Positions 1 to 6,553 of a stretch of DNA of 14,814 bases are shown here, one piece after another. The notes under the pieces were generated by a model. The model saw only the letters and a list, made by a program, of their open reading frames with translations, was not told where the DNA came from and searched no databases. The stretch lies in assembly GCA_900551395.1 (NCBI GenBank), contig URVX01000008.1, forward strand, positions 1 to 14,814, written 5' to 3'. This DNA is from an uncultured Subdoligranulum sp. Its GTDB lineage: Bacteria; Bacillota; Clostridia; Christensenellales; CAG-314. The position numbers and the translations under genes were made by a program. The stretch's first letter is position 1; each line of letters opens with the position of its first letter.

Positions 1-35
1 GTTTTGGTTTGGCGACGACGCGATATAAAATAAAA

Positions 36-41
36 AAGGAG
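36..41 (+). promoter_or_regulatory. Ribosome binding site deciding the start at 51
   Basis: AAGGAG lies 9 bases before the ATG at 51, inside an A-rich stretch. It favours that ATG over the in-frame TTG at 9, which has no such site and would add 14 polar residues in front of the signal peptide. Confidence 0.8.
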
Positions 42-50
42 AACCAAATT

Positions 51-626
51 ATGAGAAAAAAAGTAAGAATTTTTTCAACTCTTGTTTCACTCGCGCTGGT
101 GCTCGCCGTTATGTGCGTGGGTATCTGGGCTGCATCCAAAGCAGAAATCGGCTCGACCGCCACTCTAAGCTTCAACCCTACGGACGTCAATGCAACCGTA
201 GCGTTTGCCGACGGCGGCGGAGACAAGACAGTGTCGTTTTTCTCGGACGCGCAAAAGCAGACCGCTCTGACAACGCTGTCCTATGACGAAAACGATACGG
301 ACGACGTAAACGACACCTTTTACATGGAATTCGCGCCGTTGAACAGAACAAGCCAGACGTGGGTTTTCACTGTCACCGTGACCAACGACTTCGCAACGGG
401 CTCGTCTATAACAATCGACTCCAAACTTTCCGCAACGGTATCACAGAACAGCAATTTTTCGGTCGATATCAAGGTCGGAACTCAGACGGCAGAAAATACG
501 GAAGTCGTTTCGGTCGGCACGCCTTTGGTTTACACAATCACGATATCCATAAATGACGGCGCACCGATAAACTCTTTCTCCGACACCTTGACGTTCTCGC
601 TCGAGTTGACTCAGACGGCAGCGTAA
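51..626 (+). CDS. Small secreted protein with SipW-type signal peptide (TasA/camelysin-like)
   Basis: A 191-residue exported protein. Residues 1-4 (MRKK) are basic, residues 7-27 form a hydrophobic core ending in GIWAAS, and cleavage is likely near residues 27-30. The long core, Lys-rich start and following short strand (TATLSF at 35-40) resemble SipW-dependent precursors such as TasA and camelysin. The mature part of about 160 residues is rich in Thr, Ser, Val and Asp, with alternating hydrophobic and polar residues typical of beta strands, and ends in a strand-like DTLTFSLELTQ. It has no cysteine outside the signal, no LPXTG motif and no second membrane segment. The next gene, 39 bases on, is a SipW-like peptidase, so this is probably its substrate. 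A role as a fibre or matrix subunit is inferred from position and build, not from a clear match to TasA. Confidence 0.75.
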   Translation: MRKKVRIFSTLVSLALVLAVMCVGIWAASKAEIGSTATLSFNPTDVNATVAFADGGGDKTVSFFSDAQKQTALTTLSYDENDTDDVNDTFYMEFAPLNRTSQTWVFTVTVTNDFATGSSITIDSKLSATVSQNSNFSVDIKVGTQTAENTEVVSVGTPLVYTITISINDGAPINSFSDTLTFSLELTQTAA

Positions 627-665
627 GCCGATTTTAGAAAATGACGCAAACGGAGGCTTTTATCC

Positions 666-2111
666 ATGAGTATTTTCAAAAACGAAAAATTCGAAAAATC
701 ACTCGGCGTCATATTGGACATCCTGTTTGCGTTTGTTTTGCTGTTTTCGATTTTTATGGCTCTTTCCGCCCTCGCGCAGCGGGAAGGCGGCGCTTTTGGA
801 CTGCGCTTGGGGGTGGTTAGGTCAAAAAGCATGGAAGCAAGCAATCTGCATGTCGGCGATGTCGTTTTCGTCAATCGGGAGGACGATTACGATGTCGGCG
901 ACATAATTGTTTTTTATCGGGCGGTTTCGCAATACAAAAAAGAATTTTCTTCGGAGGAAGTGAGGGACTGCCCTATCTGGGTGCACCAGGTTGTTGCCGT
1001 CTCCAGCGACGAGGACGGCAGAAAAACCTATCTCACAAAGGGCTCGAGCAATCTGTTCGACGACGGCTGCTTCGTTCCGCAGGATTTCGTCATCGGCAAG
1101 GCCGAGCCGCTGCCCGCGTTTTTAAACAAAGCAATGGGCTTCGTCAGGTCGCGGGAGGGAATAATCAGTCTGGTTATCTGTCCGTGCGCGGCTATGACGA
1201 TTTATCTCGTTTGGGAACTTGTCGTTTTGCTCACGACGCGCCAGACGGAGGCAGAAAATACGGGAACCGTCAAAATTACGGAAGCCTCGCCGCCTGCCCG
1301 AGACATTTCTGCGGCATGCCTTGCGGCGAAAGCTCAGAACGCAAACGAAATTGAGCACAGACTGTCTTTGCCTAAGGAAGCATACGCGAAAAAGGAAACT
1401 TTTCCATACAACCGGAAAAGCAACGAATTTTTCGTAAAAACCTTTATGGCGCGGTTGGTCATGTCGGACGATGTTTTAAAGAACCGCTATTCCGCAATCA
1501 AAAACGACCTGCTTGCTGTTTCAAAGGTAAAAGCGCGCATAAGCAAACGGTGCGAAACCTTCAGAACGGGAAGACAGACGATTGCGAAAATAAATGTAAG
1601 AGGCAAGCGAATTTTGCTCTACCTTGCCCTCCAGCCGCAAACGACGGAAAAAAAGTATTTCATCATCGATGTTTCCGCACGCGGCAAAGCATATAAGGAT
1701 GTCCCCTCGCTTTTCAAAGTGAACAGTGAACGCGGCGTCAAATATGCGCGCGAGCTGATTTGCCGGCTTGCGCAACAACACTCTTTGACTATGACTCAGA
1801 GAACGCCCGAAAACTTTGCGCCGCCTGCAATGACTGCCGAGCAAATGCTTGCCGCGGGATATTTAAATCGGGCGGACAAAAACAGATTTTACGCTTCCGA
1901 CGAAAAGATCGGGAAAGCGAAAAACGCATCGGACGGTTTGCCGTCCGATGCTTATTCCGCAACAGACAAACGAAAGAAAGCTCGCCGCGCACGCCTGTTA
2001 AAACGCGCACGTCTCAAGGGATTGCCCCCTCCGCAGTTTTCGGAAAAAAAGCCCGAAGCGAAGTTTTCGACCGTATCAAAGGAGAACGCACGTGGAAAAA
2101 GCGAAGCTTAG
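666..2111 (+). CDS. SipW-like signal peptidase I (S26B) with long C-terminal extension
   Basis: A 481-residue membrane protease expected to remove signal peptides from the neighbouring exported proteins. Residues 12-36 are a transmembrane segment. The catalytic box VRSKSME at 51-57 puts the nucleophile at Ser55, followed by HVGDVVFV. IWVHQVV puts the general base at His107, the His form of the ER/archaeal/SipW class rather than the Lys of ordinary bacterial enzymes. TKGSSNLFDDG at 124-134 corresponds to the usual TKGD-N---D box. Residues 166-190 are a second membrane segment, so residues 191-481 should be cytoplasmic. SipW itself is about 190 residues, so this extension is unusual. Residues 255-372 look like a folded domain (FFVKTFMARL, VKARISKRCETF, INVRGKRILLYLAL); the rest is basic and low-complexity. 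CGGAGG lies 9 bases before the ATG. The 3' end overlaps the next gene by 20 bases. Confidence 0.88.
   Translation: MSIFKNEKFEKSLGVILDILFAFVLLFSIFMALSALAQREGGAFGLRLGVVRSKSMEASNLHVGDVVFVNREDDYDVGDIIVFYRAVSQYKKEFSSEEVRDCPIWVHQVVAVSSDEDGRKTYLTKGSSNLFDDGCFVPQDFVIGKAEPLPAFLNKAMGFVRSREGIISLVICPCAAMTIYLVWELVVLLTTRQTEAENTGTVKITEASPPARDISAACLAAKAQNANEIEHRLSLPKEAYAKKETFPYNRKSNEFFVKTFMARLVMSDDVLKNRYSAIKNDLLAVSKVKARISKRCETFRTGRQTIAKINVRGKRILLYLALQPQTTEKKYFIIDVSARGKAYKDVPSLFKVNSERGVKYARELICRLAQQHSLTMTQRTPENFAPPAMTAEQMLAAGYLNRADKNRFYASDEKIGKAKNASDGLPSDAYSATDKRKKARRARLLKRARLKGLPPPQFSEKKPEAKFSTVSKENARGKSEA
1926..1951 (+). other. Perfect 11-bp hairpin inside the peptidase gene
   Basis: Bases 1926-1936 (GCATCGGACGG) pair exactly with 1941-1951 (CCGTCCGATGC) around the loop TTTG. 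The hairpin lies in the variable, probably unstructured tail of the peptidase (about residues 421-429), about 140 bases before the start of the next gene. There is no T-run after it, so it is not a standard terminator. It could stabilise the upstream mRNA or tune expression of the third gene. Confidence 0.6.
2078..2084 (+). promoter_or_regulatory. Ribosome binding site for the GTG start at 2092
   Basis: AAAGGAG sits 7 bases before GTG at 2092, still inside the peptidase reading frame. It supports a GTG start overlapping the upstream gene by 20 bases and suggests translational coupling. Confidence 0.8.
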
Positions 2112-3549
2112 CCGCCGCGCCAGAATTGTCGGCGCATTTGTTGTAATCGCACTGCTGCTTTCGGCCGTCGTCCTGCCCGCCGCGCTGCTGGCTTCGCCGG
2201 CAGTCAATGTTTCGGGAGGGGGCACGATGACCTTTGCCTATGACGACGGGACTGACGCTCCCGTCCCCGACCACGACCAAGCCTCGCTGGAGGAACAAAG
2301 CAAGGTGCTTGGCGGTGAAAACAACCATGATCCGGGCTGCGGCTTCAAGGTGAACATCGTCGACGGAGGTTTAACTGTGCTGAGTCCGGGACTTGGCGGC
2401 AACAACGACCGCATTCACGACAATCTCGTCAAAGCAGGCATTTTGTCCTATGCGAAATATGAAAATTCGCTGTGCGAAAATCTCAACAATCTGATTGTCA
2501 TACTTGACTTTTCAAGCTTTTACGTTACGCGCTTCCAATCCTCCACCTTCGACTCTTTGAGCTATGCACTGCTGGGCGGTGCATGGGATTTTCAGTCATA
2601 TTCCGTTTCCGTTCCCGTCTTCGATTCGACAACGGGCAAGCAATCGAGAACCGCAATCGCAACATTCGGTGGCTCAAGCATAAGCATCGACGGACAGACA
2701 ACAAACAGCGGCGGAATTTCTCTCCGCATTGTGCTTCCAAATCTCGGAACAGACAAAACTCTCGTCTTTGACGACTACTGCCTCAATTTTTACAACTGGG
2801 GAAATCAAGGCAGCCTGGCTCCGCAAAATGTTTCGCTGGACATAAGCAATTTGTCGATATCCCCCTCTCTCACTGCGGACGGCAGACTGGATATGAGCGG
2901 TGAGCCGTTTTCGGGACTTAAAATCGGAAAAAAACTGACATACAACAATTGGTTGGACAACAATCAATACGGATGCTCCCACCTGCACTTTATCGGCAGA
3001 ACGGCTAACCAACTGGAGTATGCGCTCAACGCGTCAATCGAGCATACCGAAGCAAACACCGATACGCAAATGGAAATTTTCGTAAAAAAGCAGCAGGCGG
3101 AAGCAGCAGCGGATACGAAAAACGATTTTATTTTTACGAAAATGTATTCGAGAATCACGCGCAGCGACGGCAAAAGCTTAATTGACGTAATAGACGATAC
3201 CGTTTACACGCAAGGCGCAGCTCTTTCCCAATCGGATTTGACGGCTATTCTCGAAATAGGCTATTGGCTGCATTTCAGGCGCGGCCATACATTGCAGGAA
3301 ATAAACAACTCTATTCTGTTGTTTCACCAGAGAAGAACGGCGGCAAACGCTCTCGACGACGATAAAGCAAGCCTGACAATAGGTTCGCAGACATCTATAT
3401 CAAGCGTAATCGTCTATCCCATGTATTGCAATCATACCGCAGACACAGAAGAAGGAACATCAAACGGACTGATTGGTTTCTTCGGAGCGGGGAGAATTTA
3501 TTTTAAGGCGGACGGAACTCAGTTATCTTCAACGTCTTTCGCAGATTAA
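2092..3549 (+). CDS. Exported protein of unknown function, probable SipW substrate
   Basis: A 485-residue protein I do not recognise. The N-terminus is basic (KLSRRAR) and followed by a hydrophobic segment at residues 12-34 ending ALLASPA, a signal peptide or anchor. Right after it comes NVSGGGTMTFAYDD, which echoes the TATLSFNPTD found just after the signal of the first gene; that shared design suggests both precursors are processed by the adjacent peptidase. The mature part is mixed beta-rich and polar, with many Ser, Thr, Asn and Asp. It has no LPXTG motif, no second membrane helix and no recognisable catalytic motif. It is the last gene of the three-gene unit. By position it could be an anchor or accessory subunit of a surface fibre, comparable in role to TapA, but there is no sequence evidence for that. 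The start is GTG with a good AAAGGAG site. Confidence 0.75.
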   Translation: MEKAKLSRRARIVGAFVVIALLLSAVVLPAALLASPAVNVSGGGTMTFAYDDGTDAPVPDHDQASLEEQSKVLGGENNHDPGCGFKVNIVDGGLTVLSPGLGGNNDRIHDNLVKAGILSYAKYENSLCENLNNLIVILDFSSFYVTRFQSSTFDSLSYALLGGAWDFQSYSVSVPVFDSTTGKQSRTAIATFGGSSISIDGQTTNSGGISLRIVLPNLGTDKTLVFDDYCLNFYNWGNQGSLAPQNVSLDISNLSISPSLTADGRLDMSGEPFSGLKIGKKLTYNNWLDNNQYGCSHLHFIGRTANQLEYALNASIEHTEANTDTQMEIFVKKQQAEAAADTKNDFIFTKMYSRITRSDGKSLIDVIDDTVYTQGAALSQSDLTAILEIGYWLHFRRGHTLQEINNSILLFHQRRTAANALDDDKASLTIGSQTSISSVIVYPMYCNHTADTEEGTSNGLIGFFGAGRIYFKADGTQLSSTSFAD

Positions 3550-3722
3550 TTTTGCGATTTTTCTGAAACAAACGCCATACACTTTTGTCAAAATCGACAG
3601 TGTCGTTTTTTATCTATAATATATTATATAGATAGGCGTCTCTGAAAAACCGGGCACAATTTCATATATTATATAGATAGAAAAAACGCATTTGAAAACA
3701 TTATATATATTAGTAGGAAAAC
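3550..3722. repeat. AT-rich spacer with a 17-bp direct repeat
   Basis: No gene is seen between the two convergent units. The 17-bp sequence ATATATTATATAGATAG occurs exactly at 3619-3635 and again at 3664-3680, 45 bases apart. A shorter relative (ATTATATATATTAG) lies at 3700-3713. The first copy is preceded by TATCTATA (3611-3618), which pairs with its own TATAGATA. A short dyad (CGACA G TGTCG, 3595-3605) precedes a T-run and may be a weak extra terminator for the plus-strand unit. Function unknown. Confidence 0.65.
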
Positions 3723-3754
3723 AAATCCCACCCGTTGCGACGGGTGGGATTTTT
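3723..3754. terminator. Bidirectional intrinsic terminator
   Basis: A perfect 13-bp stem (3723-3735 with 3740-3752) closes a TGCG loop. Reading plus, it ends in TTTTT; reading minus, the stem is followed by GTTTTCC. It lies between the ends of two convergent units, 18 bases after the stop of the minus-strand LRR gene, and should end both transcripts. Confidence 0.92.
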
Positions 3755-3770
3755 GGTTCAGGATAAATTT

Positions 3771-6536
3771 TCAGGCTTGCACGTCTTCCTCGGGTGCAGG
3801 CTGCTCTTCGGTTTTTTCCGTCCAGACGGCATACAACACCGTCCCGTCGGGAGCGTCGTTCAGTTTGTCGGCGGTGTATTCCGCAGACGTCCCTCCCGCA
3901 GTTGTCGTCCATCCGACAAAAGCATAACCCTCGCGCGTAGGAGCGGTAATAACATTTACGGGCTCTCCGTCTACAATGCGGTAGTTTTCAATTTCGCCTT
4001 TTGTCACCGACACTACGTAGCTCTTGTCGCCAGACAACACGCAACCGAACACAACGGGACGATAACCCGAGTTCCAACGTGCCCCCCAACCTGCGCCCGC
4101 AGCTTTGCTTTCGCAATATATCGTCAACGAATTGCAGCCGTAAAACACGTGATTGCCCAAGTAAGACACCTGAGCGCCAATGGTTATGCCCGAAAGCGAC
4201 GTACACCCTCTGAAAGCGTAGTTGCCGATACTCGCGACGCTTGAAGGGACGACAACGGTTTCCAGACTCTTGCAGTCGAGAAACGCGCTTATTCCTATCT
4301 GCGTCAAGCCTTTGTTGAGCGTAAAAGATTTCAAGGACACACAGCCGTAAAAGGCATAGTTTCCGACACTTGTCACCGACGCGGGCAGCGAAACATTGTC
4401 CAGAGAGGAGCAGCCGTAAAAGGCATAGTTTCCGATTCGCTTAAGCCCGCTGCCGAAATTCACTTCTTTGAGCGACTCGCAGCGGTAAAACATGCGAGCG
4501 CCCAGCGCTTCAAGCCCGTCTCCCAGCCTAACCGACTGAAGATTGGAACAGCCGCTGAATATATTTTCGCCTATCTCCTCTACGCCACCGCCAATGATGA
4601 CGTTTCTCAATCCGCTGCCGTAGAAAGCATAGTCGGAAATGCGTGTCACGCTGTCGGGTATGATTATTTCCGCAAGGCTGAGACAGTTGTAAAACGCCGA
4701 GCGTCCTATAGAAGTCACGCCCTCAGGAATAGTTACCCTGCTCAAAAACATACAGCCGTAAAACATGTAATCGGGAATACTCCCCATTCCTCCGGACAAT
4801 TTCACATCCATTAAAAACATGCAGTTGTAAAACGCCGCCCTTCCGACAATTTCAACCGAATCGGGAATAGCCACTTCAAGTATCATTGCGCCATAAAAAG
4901 CGTAATCGGCTATACCTCTCGTTTTCGAATCCAGCGTTATGTACATATCCGAGCTGTTCAACCCCACTGCCCAGTCGTCCACATAAACCACACCGGAGGT
5001 TCTCTGCCAGATTCCCGAGCCGTAAAAGGCATAAGTTCCTATGCGCTCCAAACAGTCGGGCAAGCCTCCTATAAACGAAGTGGAAGTGATTGACGTACAG
5101 CCGTAAAAGGCGTAGCTGCCGATTACTTTGAGGCTGTCTCCCAGCTGAAAGCTCTGCAAAGCGGTGCAGCCGGCAAAAGCGTATTCTCCTATGCTTTCAA
5201 CGCCGCCGTTGCCGAACACTACGGCTCTTAGCGCAGTGCAGTTGTAAAACGCACGGTTGCCTATCGTTTTGACGCTCGAGGGAATCAATATATCCCTGAG
5301 CTGTTCGCAGCCGGCAAGCGCTCTCGCTCCTATGCCGACGGTGTCGCCGCGCACCGAAACGCTCACAGCCTGCATATTGTTTATGCCAACCAGCCAGTTT
5401 TCCACGTAAACAAGGTCGTCCGTCTCGCTCCAAAACGCAGTCGACGCAAACGCGTATTCGCCTATGGAAAGTATGTCGCCTACGATTTCCGCCTCAAAGA
5501 GCCTTGTGCAGTTGTAAAACGCAGCTTCTCCTATTACAACTCCGTTGCCGGCAATCTCTATTCTTTCCAGAGAAGCGCAAGCCGAAAACGCGTAAGCGCC
5601 GATTTCCGTTAAGTTTTCTCCGAATATCGCTTCTTTTACAGAAGCACAGCGATAAAAGGCGTAGTCTCCGATAGTTGTCAGACCGTCTCCCAGTTCGAGC
5701 GTTTCCGCTGAGGAGCAAACGGTAAAAGCATAATCGCCTATTGTCGTGACGCTGTCGGGGATTGAAATGGCGGTCAGCGCCTCGCAGTTGGAAAACGCGT
5801 ATTCTCCAATGCTTTGCACTCCGTCGGGGATGGTTATCGACGTCAGCGCGCGGCAGTAGGAAAAGGTATAAGACGGAATTTCCGTCAGCCCCGACGGGAG
5901 ATTGATTGCTTCCAGACGACGGCAGCTCTGAAAAGCATACTCGCCGATACTCTCCACGCTTTGGGGCAGCGAAACGGTCGTCAGATACGCGCAGTTGTAA
6001 AACGCGCGGCGGGCAATCGTTTTTACGCTCTCAGGAATCGTGACTCCGGTCAAACGGCTGTTGTTGGCGAATGCTCCTTCGCCTATGCTCGTGACAGGCT
6101 TTCCGCGAAAAACGCTGTCTATCGTGACGTTTCCCGATGCCGAGCCTATGCCTGTGACCTCATATTCCGTATTTGCGTTTATCAGTCGGTAAGAAATGCC
6201 CGACTCCTGCTCCCGTACAAAGGATATCGGCTCAGACCAATCGGAATCCCGATAAGTCTCCTTGTCGCCCATAGCCTTGACGCGGATTTCATATTCGCCC
6301 GCCGCCAAGGGCGACAACGAATACGAGTTTTCGGCTACGGGATATTCCGCGCCGTTTATCTCTACCGTATAACGTACCGCTCCGCCGATTTTATACCACG
6401 TCAGCGCCAATGTATTCTGATTTATCGTTAGACCGGTAGGCGCAATCAGCTTGGGCGTAAAGTTGCATGCCGTCAAAACAAGAAGGCTTAAGAGAAACAA
6501 CGCCGATGTAATTGTAAATTTAAAAAATTTCCTCAT
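3771..6536 (-). CDS. BspA-type leucine-rich-repeat surface lipoprotein
   Basis: A 921-residue lipoprotein, probably a surface adhesin or binding protein. Residues 1-24 are a lipoprotein signal with lipobox LTAC and lipidated Cys24. Residues 33-106 look like a fibronectin type III domain. From about 154 to 803 there are some 26-27 LRR_5 units, mostly 23 residues long, with the pattern YAFYGC-SL--V-IP--V-SIG. Two units (361-404 and 502-543) are irregular and carry VYVENWLVGIN and VYVDDWAVGLN. Residues 804-832 form the Trp-rich end cap usual in this family (GWGARWNSG). Residues 866-905 are a Listeria-Bacteroides/Flg_new repeat (TREGYAFVGWTT ... VLYAVW), followed by an acidic Pro/Glu tail. AAGGAGG lies 5 bases before the ATG, and the gene follows the VWA gene by 17 bases, so it is the last gene of the MoxR/Bat cluster. 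Domain calls are firm; ligand and function are unknown. Confidence 0.93.
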   Translation of the reverse strand: MRKFFKFTITSALFLLSLLVLTACNFTPKLIAPTGLTINQNTLALTWYKIGGAVRYTVEINGAEYPVAENSYSLSPLAAGEYEIRVKAMGDKETYRDSDWSEPISFVREQESGISYRLINANTEYEVTGIGSASGNVTIDSVFRGKPVTSIGEGAFANNSRLTGVTIPESVKTIARRAFYNCAYLTTVSLPQSVESIGEYAFQSCRRLEAINLPSGLTEIPSYTFSYCRALTSITIPDGVQSIGEYAFSNCEALTAISIPDSVTTIGDYAFTVCSSAETLELGDGLTTIGDYAFYRCASVKEAIFGENLTEIGAYAFSACASLERIEIAGNGVVIGEAAFYNCTRLFEAEIVGDILSIGEYAFASTAFWSETDDLVYVENWLVGINNMQAVSVSVRGDTVGIGARALAGCEQLRDILIPSSVKTIGNRAFYNCTALRAVVFGNGGVESIGEYAFAGCTALQSFQLGDSLKVIGSYAFYGCTSITSTSFIGGLPDCLERIGTYAFYGSGIWQRTSGVVYVDDWAVGLNSSDMYITLDSKTRGIADYAFYGAMILEVAIPDSVEIVGRAAFYNCMFLMDVKLSGGMGSIPDYMFYGCMFLSRVTIPEGVTSIGRSAFYNCLSLAEIIIPDSVTRISDYAFYGSGLRNVIIGGGVEEIGENIFSGCSNLQSVRLGDGLEALGARMFYRCESLKEVNFGSGLKRIGNYAFYGCSSLDNVSLPASVTSVGNYAFYGCVSLKSFTLNKGLTQIGISAFLDCKSLETVVVPSSVASIGNYAFRGCTSLSGITIGAQVSYLGNHVFYGCNSLTIYCESKAAGAGWGARWNSGYRPVVFGCVLSGDKSYVVSVTKGEIENYRIVDGEPVNVITAPTREGYAFVGWTTTAGGTSAEYTADKLNDAPDGTVLYAVWTEKTEEQPAPEEDVQA
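4342..4435 (-). repeat. Identical 25-bp DNA units one LRR apart
   Basis: Within the LRR coding region, bases 4342-4366 and 4411-4435 are identical for 25 bases and exactly 69 bases (23 codons) apart, in register with the protein repeat. Related but diverged copies lie near 5018 and 5099. Most other units share protein pattern but not such long DNA identity, suggesting recent duplication or gene conversion of a unit. Confidence 0.75.
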
Positions 6537-6553
6537 TTTTTCCTCCTTGAATA

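Noticed and set aside
9..50. TTG start at 9 for the first gene
   Set aside because: No ribosome site, and it would place 14 polar residues before a normal signal peptide; ATG at 51 has AAGGAG at the right distance.
3585..3620. Possible promoter with TTGTCA and TATAAT
   Set aside because: The spacing is 24 bases, too long for a normal promoter, and no gene follows on that strand.
3610..3912. A 100-codon open frame on the minus strand across the spacer
   Set aside because: It runs through the bidirectional terminator and the AT-rich repeats and overlaps the end of the LRR gene in another frame.
5814..6431. A 205-codon open frame on the plus strand
   Set aside because: Antisense to the LRR lipoprotein gene; its periodic pattern only mirrors the LRR repeats.
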